Shown one piece after another: positions 52,241 through 60,021 of a DNA stretch of 64,000 bases; position 1 is the stretch's first letter, and each line of letters begins with the position of its first letter. The position numbers were made by a program, and so were the translations under genes. The stretch comes from Faecalibacterium prausnitzii (GTDB taxonomy: Bacteria; Bacillota; Clostridia; Oscillospirales; Ruminococcaceae): contig NZ_PRLE01000006.1 of the NCBI RefSeq assembly GCF_003287495.1, positions 93,370 to 157,369 on the forward strand, written 5' to 3'. The notes beneath the pieces are model-generated. The model was not told where the DNA came from. It did no database searches and saw nothing but the letters and a program-made list of their open reading frames with translations.

Positions 52241-53533
52241 TTATGCCCCAAAGGGCTTGCCGCATTCCGGGCAAAACTTGGGCAGCCGGGTGGGGTCGGC
52301 AGGCTTCCAGCCGCAGTTGGCGCACTGGGCAGCCGGGCGGGGTTTGCCGCACTCGGAGCAGAACTTGCCGCTGTTCTTGGTGCCGCAGCTGCACACCCAG
52401 ACCGTGGGTGCCTCCGGCTTGGGAGCACCACAGGCCGTGCAGAATTTGCCCGTGTTGCCGCTCTGGCCGCAGGCACACTTCCAGCCCGCGGCGGGAGCCG
52501 GAGCGGGCTGTGCTGCCGCCTGCCGGGCCCCCATCTGGTAGAGCGTCTGAGCGTCAGCTCCGCCCGCAGCGGCAGCCGCGTTCACGCCCATAAAGGCCAT
52601 GGCTGGGCCCGCGCTGGTGTTGGCGGCAGCAGCCCGCATGGCGTCGCCCTGGGCACCCACAAGATGGGCAGCGCCCCGGGTGGGGTCCATGTAGGCGGCA
52701 TCCCGCTGCATGGCCTTGAGCATGGCCTCGTCTTCCTCGCTGGCCTTGACGCCGGACACGCCGAGGGAGACGATCTCAATGCCGCGGAGGTTCTTCCACT
52801 TGGCGGAGAGCACCTCGTTGAGGGCGTCAGCCATTTCCATGGTATGGCCGGGCAGAGCCGAGTAGCGGATGCCCTGCTCGCTGATCTTGGCAAAAGCCGG
52901 CTGCAGGGCCGTCAGCAGCTCGGTCTTGAGCTGGCTGTCCAGCGTCTCACGGAGATAGGCGTTTTCCACATTGCCGCAGACATTGGTGTAAAACAGGATG
53001 GGGTTGGTGATGCGGTAGCTGTACTCGCCAAAGCACCGGATGCTGATGTCCATGTCGATGCCGGCCCGCTGGTCCACCACCCGGAACGGCACCGGGCTGG
53101 GGGTGCCGTATTTGTTGCCGGGCAGCTCCTTGGTGTTGATGTAGTAGATCCGCTGGTCGGTGGCTTCCTGGCCGCCAAAGGCAAAGCGCTTGCCCATCTC
53201 GGCAAAGGCGTCATCAATATTCTTGGCCAGCCCGCCGCTGAGCAGGGAGGGCTGGGTACCGGTATTGTAGGTGTACTCACCGGGCTCGGCGCAGAGGTCC
53301 ACCACCTTGCCCTGCTCCACGATGAGGGCGCACTGGCCCTCAGCCACGGCCACGATGGAGCCATCGGTGATGATGTTCTCACTGCCATGGCGGTTGGCAG
53401 AGCGGCCGCTCTGCTTTTTCTCGCCTTTGACGGCCAGAACATCCGCCGGGAGAGCACTGCAGGTAAAGTATTCTTTCCACTGGTCGCCCATCACGCCGGA
53501 AGCGGCGCCCAATGCTGCTTTGACAAGACCCAT
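52241..53533 (-). CDS. SPFH-domain protein with C-terminal zinc ribbons (YdjI-like)
   Basis: A 430-residue protein. Residues of about 20-280 form an SPFH/virion-core-like domain (ADVLAVKGEKK, YYINTKELPGNKYGTPSPVPF, GIEIVSLGVSGVKASEEDEAMLKAMQRDAAYMDP in pieces). An Ala-rich linker leads to three zinc ribbons near 350-425 (CACGQSGNTGKFCTACG, CSCGTKNSGKFCSECG, CANCGW...FCPECG). In Bacillus, YdjI brings PspA to the membrane; no pspA gene is seen here. First gene of the operon; ATG after AAGGAG. Confidence 0.82.
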   Translation of the reverse strand: MGLVKAALGAASGVMGDQWKEYFTCSALPADVLAVKGEKKQSGRSANRHGSENIITDGSIVAVAEGQCALIVEQGKVVDLCAEPGEYTYNTGTQPSLLSGGLAKNIDDAFAEMGKRFAFGGQEATDQRIYYINTKELPGNKYGTPSPVPFRVVDQRAGIDMDISIRCFGEYSYRITNPILFYTNVCGNVENAYLRETLDSQLKTELLTALQPAFAKISEQGIRYSALPGHTMEMADALNEVLSAKWKNLRGIEIVSLGVSGVKASEEDEAMLKAMQRDAAYMDPTRGAAHLVGAQGDAMRAAAANTSAGPAMAFMGVNAAAAAGGADAQTLYQMGARQAAAQPAPAPAAGWKCACGQSGNTGKFCTACGAPKPEAPTVWVCSCGTKNSGKFCSECGKPRPAAQCANCGWKPADPTRLPKFCPECGKPFGA

Positions 53534-53585
53534 AAGTCAAATCTCCTTTTTGCGCCTGCTTCTGATTTTTGCAGGCGTTTTGTTC

Positions 53586-53594
53586 AGTATAGCA
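53586..53594 (-). promoter_or_regulatory. Extended -10 promoter of the SPFH operon
   Basis: TGCTATACT on the minus strand, with a partial -35 (TATACA) 17 bases upstream; 53 bases before the start. Confidence 0.55.
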
Positions 53595-53626
53595 TACCGG
53601 ACGGAAATTGTATAGCAAATCGACTC

Positions 53627-53655
53627 TTGCAATTTGGAGCCGACGGGTGTAGAAT
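53627..53655 (+). promoter_or_regulatory. Promoter of the thiamine operon
   Basis: TTGCAA (53627-53632) and TAGAAT (53650-53655) with a 17-base spacer, just upstream of the TPP riboswitch. Confidence 0.7.
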
Positions 53656-53673
53656 ATGGGCGTCAACACAAAT

Positions 53674-53833
53674 ACAGGGGAGCTTGTAAAGCAGGCTGAG
53701 AGGAAGTACCCAAACTTCGACCCTTTCACCTGATGCGGATAATGCCGCCGTAGGAAGTCATAACGTCGAAGTGCATACTTTGAAGATATGGATTTTTACA
53801 GGAGACACCGTAACAGGCGTCTCCTGTTTTTGT
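53674..53833 (+). promoter_or_regulatory. TPP riboswitch (THI element) with terminator
   Basis: The aptamer spans about 53674-53759 and has the conserved GGGGAGC, GCTGAGAGG and ACCTGATGCGGATAATGCC segments, closing with GTAGGAAGTC. An expression-platform terminator follows: CAGGAGAC/GTCTCCTG at 53799-53826 with TTTTT. TPP binding is expected to stop transcription before thiW. Confidence 0.95.
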
Positions 53834-53863
53834 TTTGCCGTATTTTGCAAAGGAGGCATCTTC

Positions 53864-54379
53864 ATGAAAAATCTCTCAGTGAAAAAACTCGCTCTGGCGG
53901 GAATGTTCTGCGCGCTTGCCGTGGTGGGCAGCGTGTTCAGCTTCCCCATCTTTGGCAGCAAGTGCGCCCCGGTACAGCACATGGTCAACATCCTGTGCGC
54001 CGTGCTGCTGGGCCCTTACTACGGGGTGGGCGTGGCCTTTGTGGCCTCGCTGCTGCGCAATCTGCTGGGGCTGGGCAGCCTGATGGCATTCCCCGGCAGC
54101 ATGTTTGGGGCTTTGCTCTGCGGGCTGACCTACCATAAGGCAAAGCAGCTGCTCCCCACGCTGGTGGCGGAGGTGTTTGGCACCTCGATCCTGGGCGGGC
54201 TGTGCGCCTACCCGGTGGCCATCCTGTTCATGGGCAAGAGCGCCGGTGACATCGCATTCTACGCCTACATCATCCCGTTCCTGGTCTCCACGGCCGGCGG
54301 TGCCGTCATTGCGGGCGTGCTGCTGTTCAGCCTGCAGCGTTCGGGCGCGCTGCACTCCATGCAGGCCAGCCTGACCTGA
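53864..54379 (+). CDS. thiW: Thiamine precursor uptake protein ThiW
   Basis: A 171-residue membrane protein with about five to six helices. It belongs to the ThiW S-component family for the thiazole precursor of energy-coupling-factor transporters (LALAGMFCALAVVGSVFSFPIFGSKCAPVQH in pieces; GSLMAFPGSMFGAL). ATG 7 bases after AAAGGAGG. First gene behind the TPP riboswitch. Confidence 0.9.
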   Translation: MKNLSVKKLALAGMFCALAVVGSVFSFPIFGSKCAPVQHMVNILCAVLLGPYYGVGVAFVASLLRNLLGLGSLMAFPGSMFGALLCGLTYHKAKQLLPTLVAEVFGTSILGGLCAYPVAILFMGKSAGDIAFYAYIIPFLVSTAGGAVIAGVLLFSLQRSGALHSMQASLT

Positions 54380-54401
54380 ATTTTGCCAAAGGAGCTGTGT
54401 T

Positions 54402-55034
54402 ATGAACTGTACCGCTGAGATGCTGCGGCTTTATGCCGTGACGGACCGCGCCTGGGTCGGCAGACAGACCCTGCCCCAGCAGGTGGAAGCCGCCCTGAAA
54501 GGCGGAGCCACCTGCGTTCAGCTGCGGGAAAAACACCTGGACGACACCGATATGCTGGCCGAGGCAAAAACAATTTCCGCCCTCTGCAGAGCGTACCATG
54601 TCCCGTTCATCCTCAATGACAATGTCCCGCTGGCAAAGCTGTGCGGCGCGGACGGCGTGCATGTGGGGCAGGACGACCTGAGCGCCGCCGAGGCCCGCCG
54701 CCTGCTGGGCCCGGACAAGATCATCGGCGTGTCGGCCCACAATGTGGCGGAGGCCAAAAAGGCTTTTGCGGACGGGGCCGACTATCTGGGCTGCGGGGCC
54801 ATGTTTCCCACCCACACCAAGACGGACACCAACGTGATCTCCCGTCAGGTACTGGCGGATGTGTGCGCCAGTGTTCCCATCCCGGTGGTGGCCATCGGCG
54901 GCATCCACAGGGAGAACCTGCTCCAGCTTGCCGGCTGCGGAGAGGCCGGCATCGCCGTCATCAGCGCCATCTTTGCACAGCCGGATATCGAAGCCGCGTG
55001 CAGAGAACTGCGCGAGATGGTCCGGAAACTGTAA
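54402..55034 (+). CDS. thiE: Thiamine-phosphate synthase ThiE
   Basis: Joins HMP-pyrophosphate and thiazole phosphate to thiamine phosphate; 210 residues, a TIM barrel. Motifs include LYAVTDR, GGATCVQLREKHLDD, FILNDNVPLAKLCGADGVHVGQDD, the TKTDTNVIS variant of the phosphate region and VAIGGIHRENL. ATG after AAAGGAG. Followed by a palindromic repeat and thiD. Confidence 0.94.
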   Translation: MNCTAEMLRLYAVTDRAWVGRQTLPQQVEAALKGGATCVQLREKHLDDTDMLAEAKTISALCRAYHVPFILNDNVPLAKLCGADGVHVGQDDLSAAEARRLLGPDKIIGVSAHNVAEAKKAFADGADYLGCGAMFPTHTKTDTNVISRQVLADVCASVPIPVVAIGGIHRENLLQLAGCGEAGIAVISAIFAQPDIEAACRELREMVRKL

Positions 55035-55095
55035 CTCCTTTCGTCATCGCCCGCGCGATGACACCTCCCTCAGGGAGGGAGGCTGGAGGAGTCCG
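55034..55095. repeat. Two-hairpin repeat between thiE and thiD (family 2)
   Basis: ACTCCTTTCGTCATCGC starts it and GGAGGAGT ends it. Inside are GTCATCGC/GCGATGAC and CTCCCTC/GAGGGAG hairpins. The layout parallels 44703-44760 and the nested unit at 28073-28124. Confidence 0.6.
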
Positions 55096-55155
55096 CGGCA
55101 GATTGGGGGCACCACCTTTTGCCGCGCTATAAAATTCATGCAAAGGAGATTTTTC

Positions 55156-55986
55156 ATGAAGACCGCATTATCCATCGCAGGAAGCGATTGCAGCGGAGGC
55201 GCCGGAATCCAGGCTGATCTCAAAACCATGACCCTGAACGGTGTGTTTGCCATGAGCGCCATCACCGCGCTGACGGCCCAGAACACCACCGGCGTTTCCG
55301 GCATCCTTGAAGTTTCCCCTGCCTTCCTCGCACAGCAGATCGACGCGGTGTTTCTCGACATCCGCCCCGACGCCGTCAAGATCGGGATGGTATCTTCCGC
55401 CCCGCTCATTGCGACGATCGCCGAGCGGCTGCGTTTCTATCAGGCCCGGCACATCGTGGTGGACCCCGTCATGGTGGCCACCTCTGGCTCCCGCCTGATG
55501 GAAACGGACGCCGTCCGCTCCCTGCGGGAGCAGCTGTTCCCGCTGGCCGAGGTCATCACCCCCAACCGGCAGGAGGCCGAAGTGCTCTCCGGCCGTCCTA
55601 TCCACAGCCGGGAAGAGATGCTGGCCGCCGCCCGCGCCATCGCGTTTGACTGCCATTGCTCCGTACTGCTCAAGGGCGGCCACAGCGACACCGACGCGGA
55701 TGATCTACTGGTGGAGGCCGACGGCACCGAGACCTGGTTTGCGGGGAGGCGGATTGCAAACCCCAACACCCACGGTACCGGCTGCACCCTTTCCAGCGCC
55801 ATTGCGGCGAACCTGGCCAAGGGGTATTCCCTGCCGCAGGCCATCGCGCGAGCCAAAGGCTACATCACCGCCGCCCTTTCCGCCGGGCTGGACCTGGGCG
55901 CTGGCTCCGGCCCGCTGGATCACACGCTGGGCGGCAAGGACATTTTTACATGGATGAACGGCGCACCGGACGCCATTCAGGAATAA
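55156..55986 (+). CDS. thiD: Hydroxymethylpyrimidine (phosphate) kinase ThiD
   Basis: Phosphorylates HMP and HMP-phosphate in thiamine synthesis; 276 residues, ribokinase fold. It begins [21 protein letters not shown], with [38 protein letters not shown] and the anion-hole [23 protein letters not shown] after AAAGGAG. The longer upstream frame inside thiE is not real. Confidence 0.95.
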   Translation: MKTALSIAGSDCSGGAGIQADLKTMTLNGVFAMSAITALTAQNTTGVSGILEVSPAFLAQQIDAVFLDIRPDAVKIGMVSSAPLIATIAERLRFYQARHIVVDPVMVATSGSRLMETDAVRSLREQLFPLAEVITPNRQEAEVLSGRPIHSREEMLAAARAIAFDCHCSVLLKGGHSDTDADDLLVEADGTETWFAGRRIANPNTHGTGCTLSSAIAANLAKGYSLPQAIARAKGYITAALSAGLDLGAGSGPLDHTLGGKDIFTWMNGAPDAIQE

Positions 55987-56018
55987 ATCGAGAGAGTTCA
56001 ACTTGGAGGATTTATCGT

Positions 56019-57329
56019 ATGCAGACTTACACCACACAGATGGACGCCGCCCGCAAGGGCATCGTGACCCCTGAAATGGAGGTCGTGGCCAAGAAAGAGT
56101 ACCGCACTCCCGAAGAGATCCGGCAGTGGGTCTCGGAGGGCAAGGTGGCCATCCCCGCCAACAAGCACCACACCTGCCTCAACCCCGAGGGCGTGGGCAG
56201 CATGCTGCGCACCAAGATCAACGTCAACCTGGGTGTCTCCCGCGACTGCAAGGATTATAACATCGAGATGCAGAAAGTGATGAGCGCCGTCAACATGGGT
56301 GCCGAGGCCATCATGGATCTTTCCAGCCATGGCAACACCCAGCCGTTCCGCCAGAAGTTGACCCACGAGTGCCCTGTCATGATCGGCACGGTGCCCGTGT
56401 ATGACTCTGTCATCCACTACCAGCGCGACCTGGCCACCCTGACGGCACAGGATTTCATTGATGTGGTCCGCCTGCACGCAGAGGACGGCGTGGACTTTGT
56501 CACCCTGCACTGCGGCATCACCCGCAAGACCATTGACCAGATCCGCAAGCATAAGCGGAAGATGAACATTGTCAGCCGCGGCGGCTCCCTCGTGTTTGCC
56601 TGGATGTGCATGACCGGCAACGAGAACCCGTTCTACGAGCACTTTGACGAGATCCTGGACATCTGCGAAGAGCACGATGTGACCATCTCTCTGGGCGACG
56701 CCTGCCGCCCCGGCTGCCTGGCCGACGCCACCGATGTCTGCCAGATCGAAGAGCTGGTGCGTCTGGGCGAGCTGACCAAACGCGCCTGGGCCCACAATGT
56801 CCAGGTCATGGTGGAGGGCCCGGGCCATGTGCCTCTGAACCAGGTCGCCGCCAATATGGAGGTGCAGAAGAGCATCTGCATGGGCGCTCCGTTCTACGTT
56901 CTTGGACCGCTGGTGACCGACATTGCCCCCGGCTACGACCACATCACGGCGGCCATCGGCGGTGCCGTGGCTGCCGCCAGCGGTGCAGCGTTCCTGTGCT
57001 ATGTCACTCCTGCAGAGCATCTGGCCCTGCCCAATGTGGATGACGTCAAGCAGGGCATCGTGGCGTCCAAAATTGCCGCCCACGCCGCCGACATCGCCAA
57101 GGGCATCCCCCATGCCCGCGACATCGACGACAAGATGGGCGACGCCCGCCGGGTGCTGGACTGGGACGCACAGTTTGCCTGCGCCATCGACCCCGAGACC
57201 GCCAAGGCCATCCGTGATGCCCGCCTGCCCGAAGACGACCACAGCGACACCTGCTCCATGTGCGGCAAGTTCTGCGCCGTCCGCAGCATGAACAAGGCAC
57301 TGGCCGGCGAGTACATCGACATCCTGTAA
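56019..57329 (+). CDS. thiC: Phosphomethylpyrimidine synthase ThiC
   Basis: Radical SAM enzyme that turns aminoimidazole ribotide into HMP-phosphate; 436 residues, the shorter ThiC form. Conserved blocks include [37 protein letters not shown] and [12 protein letters not shown]. The C-terminal cluster motif is CSMCGKFC at about 412-419 (CX2CX3C), one residue tighter than the CX2CX4C of E. coli, as in other short clostridial or archaeal ThiC. ATG after TTGGAGG. Last gene of the riboswitch operon; terminator follows. Confidence 0.96.
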   Translation: MQTYTTQMDAARKGIVTPEMEVVAKKEYRTPEEIRQWVSEGKVAIPANKHHTCLNPEGVGSMLRTKINVNLGVSRDCKDYNIEMQKVMSAVNMGAEAIMDLSSHGNTQPFRQKLTHECPVMIGTVPVYDSVIHYQRDLATLTAQDFIDVVRLHAEDGVDFVTLHCGITRKTIDQIRKHKRKMNIVSRGGSLVFAWMCMTGNENPFYEHFDEILDICEEHDVTISLGDACRPGCLADATDVCQIEELVRLGELTKRAWAHNVQVMVEGPGHVPLNQVAANMEVQKSICMGAPFYVLGPLVTDIAPGYDHITAAIGGAVAAASGAAFLCYVTPAEHLALPNVDDVKQGIVASKIAAHAADIAKGIPHARDIDDKMGDARRVLDWDAQFACAIDPETAKAIRDARLPEDDHSDTCSMCGKFCAVRSMNKALAGEYIDIL

Positions 57330-57365
57330 GCCTGCCGTTTCAACGCGCGTTTTTCTTCCTTTTCC

Positions 57366-57396
57366 CCGCCCGGCTTTTGCTCTGCCGGGCGGTTTT
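57366..57396 (+). terminator. Terminator after thiC
   Basis: CCGCCCGGC and GCCGGGCGG around a 9-base loop, followed by TTTTTATTTT. Confidence 0.85.
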
Positions 57397-57439
57397 TATT
57401 TTCTCTGCAAAAAAGTACCGCGAAATTTGCAAAAAGCAG

Positions 57440-57468
57440 TTGACAAAACCAGCCGCCCATGCTAAAAT
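57440..57468 (+). promoter_or_regulatory. tRNA-Tyr promoter
   Basis: TTGACA (57440-57445) and TAAAAT (57463-57468) with a 17-base spacer, 40 bases before the tRNA. Confidence 0.8.
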
Positions 57469-57508
57469 AATTGAGTCGTCCGGCTTGGCCGGGCACTCAA
57501 AAGAATAT

Positions 57509-57594
57509 GGGCGTGTTCCCGAGTGGCCAATGGGGACAGACTGTAAATCTGCTGCTTTTCAGCTTCGGTGGTTCGAATCCACCCGCGCCCACCA
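57509..57594 (+). tRNA. tRNA-Tyr (anticodon GTA)
   Basis: Acceptor stem GGGCGTG/CGCGCCC, anticodon GTA at 57543-57545 in CTGTAAA, a long variable arm (class II), the T loop GGTTCGAATCC and an encoded CCA end. 86 bases. tRNA genes are common integration sites, and a mobilizable element begins within about 0.5 kb to the right. Confidence 0.95.
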
Positions 57595-57600
57595 AACAAG

Positions 57601-57644
57601 AAAAATCCGAACCTATTTCCGATTGGAGAAGGGTTCGGATTTTT
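57601..57644 (+). terminator. Terminator after tRNA-Tyr
   Basis: AAAAATCCGAACC and GGTTCGGATTTTT around an 18-base loop. Confidence 0.85.
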
Positions 57645-57746
57645 CGTTTTCTTCGGGTACAACAATGAAGGCTCCCGTGGACGGCACAAAACTCCGATAC
57701 CTTGTCATAGACCGTAAGCTGATAACAAGATTTGGGGGGTATGATT

Positions 57747-57998
57747 ATGAAGTACGATGAAAGAGCCTGCAAGTTTAATATGGACAATGGCTGCGTGGAG
57801 CTGCTGCTCCGGGATGGGAGAAAGATCTCCATTGACTGCACCGGGGTCGAGGATGTGCTGGATGTGACTATGGCGCAGAGGACAGAGTTGGACTACCTTA
57901 TCTATAATGACCCGCTGGGCTATGCCGATTTGATTCTGAATGGCGATCCGAAGGAATATTTGAAGAATGTGGCCGGGAGCCATGGGCTAGAAGATTGA
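57747..57998 (+). CDS. Small protein of unknown function (DUF6061-like)
   Basis: A soluble 83-residue protein: CKFNMDNGCVELLLRDGRKISIDC, then ELDYLIYNDPLGYADLILNGDPKEYL. It resembles small proteins I recall as DUF6061, common in Faecalibacterium relatives; this match is from memory. The start is ATG 57747, 7 bases after GGGGG; ATG 57741 is too close. A hairpin without T tract (GAGGTGTG/CACACCTC, 58013-58038) follows. Confidence 0.65.
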   Translation: MKYDERACKFNMDNGCVELLLRDGRKISIDCTGVEDVLDVTMAQRTELDYLIYNDPLGYADLILNGDPKEYLKNVAGSHGLED

Positions 57999-58012
57999 GG
58001 GCAAAAAAATAA

Positions 58013-58038
58013 GAGGTGTGCCCAACTGGACACACCTC
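58013..58038. repeat. Hairpin between DUF6061-like gene and mobilization region
   Basis: GAGGTGTG and CACACCTC around a 10-base loop. No T tract, so a weak terminator at best. Confidence 0.4.
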
Positions 58039-58096
58039 GGCAAGATACATCTATATAAGGCAGGGCGTTCCCTTTACTGGGAGCGTCCTGCTGTTT

Positions 58097-58273
58097 TTAT
58101 GCGGCAACAGGTAAGGCTTGTAGTGCTTCCTGCTCTTTCAGCCATTCCTCATATTCACGCTGGCCTTCCTCACTGTTGAAAAACTCAACCATGGAGGGAT
58201 AAAAGCAACGCGCAAGGGTCTTGATTGCTTCATCCGGGTAGCCGGATTTGTTCGACTTCTTCTTTTTGTTCAA
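58097..58273 (-). CDS. Small basic-acidic protein downstream of the relaxase
   Basis: A 58-residue protein. The best start is TTG at 58273, 7 bases after GGAGG, giving MNKKKKSNKSGYPDEAIKTLAR; an ATG 21 bases upstream overlaps the relaxase stop and lacks a ribosome site. The C-terminal half is acidic and helical (NSEEGQREYEEWLKEQEAL). It follows the relaxase by 17 bases in the same direction. Function unknown; probably an element accessory gene. Confidence 0.6.
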   Translation of the reverse strand: MNKKKKSNKSGYPDEAIKTLARCFYPSMVEFFNSEEGQREYEEWLKEQEALQALPVAA

Positions 58274-58290
58274 ATGGTATCCTCCGAAAA

Positions 58291-59556
58291 TCAAAGTTCC
58301 ATATCCTGCCCACGCTTGCGGTTTCGCTGCGGCACATTCATGGTGCGCTCCTGCTTGGGGGCAAGAATCTTTTCCAGAAAGCCGCGCACCAGTTCGGGCG
58401 CACGGTGGAGAGCATCCAGATAAGGCTTCACATCATACCAAAGGTCGTGGTACTTGTTGCTCCAACGAACGGCCTCCTTCTTGGCGGTGGAAAGTTCTTC
58501 TTTCAAGCGGCGGTTCTCCACGTCCATCATATAGCCGTGGTCGGCTTGCTTTTTCAGCTTGGAAAATTCTTCTTCGGTCAGCGAGTAGTTACCGAGGAAG
58601 GTGCGCTTGCCGATATAATCCAGATCGCGCGCATGAATGAGGGCTTCTTTCGTGAGCGTGGCCTTTTTCTGCACAGCGGCAAGTTCCTTCTCCTTTTTGG
58701 AGAGGGTCTGACTGGTTTTGGCAAGCGACTGCGCCTTTTGGTCGGCTTGGGCGGTCAGGCTGTCCAGCCGCTCCTGCTCCCGCTGGACTTTGAACTGGGT
58801 GACGGTCAGGTGTTCTTCAGTGCTGCCACGCTCACCGCGCTCCACATCCGTGTACCCGGCATTGCGCATATAGTTGAAGAAATCGTCTTGCAGGACACTG
58901 TACGACTTCTTCAGGACTGGCTTGCCGCTCTTTTGCAGGACAGGCTTTCCGGCATCGTCCAGCAGGGGCTTGGAAGCCCACTTCTTGCTTCGGCTGACCT
59001 GCATGACGGTCTCCTTGACGGTGCCAACCAATGCCTTGTCTTTGCAGCGTTTCGACCACAGGATTTGCTTTTCCACCACAGGCACATAGACCACATGGAG
59101 GTGGTAGTGGTAAACTTCGCGGCCTAGTGCTTCGGTCATGGCGCGGTTGATCTCATCGGCGTGCATGACTGCTGAGAGGATATACTGCTCACCACCCACG
59201 ATTTGCACAGCAGCTTTGTAGGCATCCGCATAGAACTGCTTGGCGAACTCGTAGCCGCCGTGGTTGTCAAAGTAGGCCGAGTTGACATCAAAAATCAGCT
59301 CACAGTAGTGGGTGGCATCCGGCTTCAAACCACGGGTGGAGATCGTGCCGTTGGCTTCCATCTGGGCGAACAGGTCGGTATAACTGGCGGCAGGCTTCTT
59401 GAAATGGAAGTTCCATGCAGCGCGCTGGGGGATAATATCGGGGTTCCGATAGCTGTCCTTTTCGCGCTCATTGTGCTGCTGGGTGTTGCCAACGGCTTTG
59501 TCTGAAACGGCGAGATTTCGGACACTGGTGCGGTCAATACCATCATTTCTTGCCAA
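58291..59556 (-). CDS. MobV-family relaxase (plasmid recombination/mobilization enzyme)
   Basis: Nicks oriT and covalently carries the transfer strand in mobilization; 421 residues. The MobV N-terminal domain has an NxxR-type start (RNLAVSDKAVGNTQQHNEREKD in pieces), HADEINRAMTEALG and the metal-binding HYHLHVVYVP. The C-terminal third is a long coiled coil (about 255-335), then a basic tail. The best start is TTG at 59556, 8 bases after AGGAGG. A matching oriT lies 62 bases upstream. It needs conjugation machinery from another element. Confidence 0.9.
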   Translation of the reverse strand: MARNDGIDRTSVRNLAVSDKAVGNTQQHNEREKDSYRNPDIIPQRAAWNFHFKKPAASYTDLFAQMEANGTISTRGLKPDATHYCELIFDVNSAYFDNHGGYEFAKQFYADAYKAAVQIVGGEQYILSAVMHADEINRAMTEALGREVYHYHLHVVYVPVVEKQILWSKRCKDKALVGTVKETVMQVSRSKKWASKPLLDDAGKPVLQKSGKPVLKKSYSVLQDDFFNYMRNAGYTDVERGERGSTEEHLTVTQFKVQREQERLDSLTAQADQKAQSLAKTSQTLSKKEKELAAVQKKATLTKEALIHARDLDYIGKRTFLGNYSLTEEEFSKLKKQADHGYMMDVENRRLKEELSTAKKEAVRWSNKYHDLWYDVKPYLDALHRAPELVRGFLEKILAPKQERTMNVPQRNRKRGQDMEL

Positions 59557-59617
59557 AGGGCATTCCTCCTTTCGGGGTTCAGAGGAAGGTGACGGGGACG
59601 GAGATGCACTTCTTCGG

Positions 59618-59643
59618 AAGTGTAATAACCCACTATAACACTT
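59618..59643 (-). other. Candidate oriT of the MobV relaxase
   Basis: On the minus strand two 10-base arms, AAGTGTTATA and TATTACACTT (9 of 10 complementary), surround GTGGGT. This is the arrangement of the pMV158-type MobV origin, where the nick falls in a TAGTGTG/TTAT context; here the equivalent is ATAGTGGG/TTAT. A larger inverted repeat (CACTTT...AAAGTGTAGTGGG) lies beside it. Position just upstream of mobV supports the call. Confidence 0.75.
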
Positions 59644-60021
59644 TCATCCCTATGGGCTGCAAAGTGTAGTGGGCTCTCCGAGGGGGAACGAGGGAAAACG
59701 TCTCCTGCGGGAGAGCCAATCAAGTTCACGTTTGCGAAGCAATGAAAGCCCCAGTGGGGCTTTTAAGTGACCGAACGGTCTTGCGCCAGCAAGATGGAGG
59801 GGCCTCGCCCCGACAAGTTCGCACAATGCGAACTTGATTGCTCCGTACGCATCTGAAAAAATCGCGTACGGACTTCAAATAACCCGTACGGTCTGTACGG
59901 CGTACAGAAATGCGAAATATAAACGATAACACGTTTTAATTTGTTTCAATTCGCTGTACAGGTGCGTACAAGTACAGACCGTACAGGTTGTACGAACTTC
60001 TTCCGTGAAAAAATGCACTTT
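59644..60021. repeat. Intergenic control region with palindromes and GTACGG-type repeats
   Basis: Holds a GC hairpin with TTTT (AAAGCCCC/GGGGCTTT, 59745-59764), a perfect palindrome CAAGTTCGCA/TGCGAACTTG (59814-59836), and a cluster of GTAC-centred repeats. GTACGGTCTGTAC at 59886-59898 has its exact inverse GTACAGACCGTAC at 59972-59984, with an AT-rich 40-base stretch between. This looks like a replication-initiator or repressor binding region. Confidence 0.55.
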
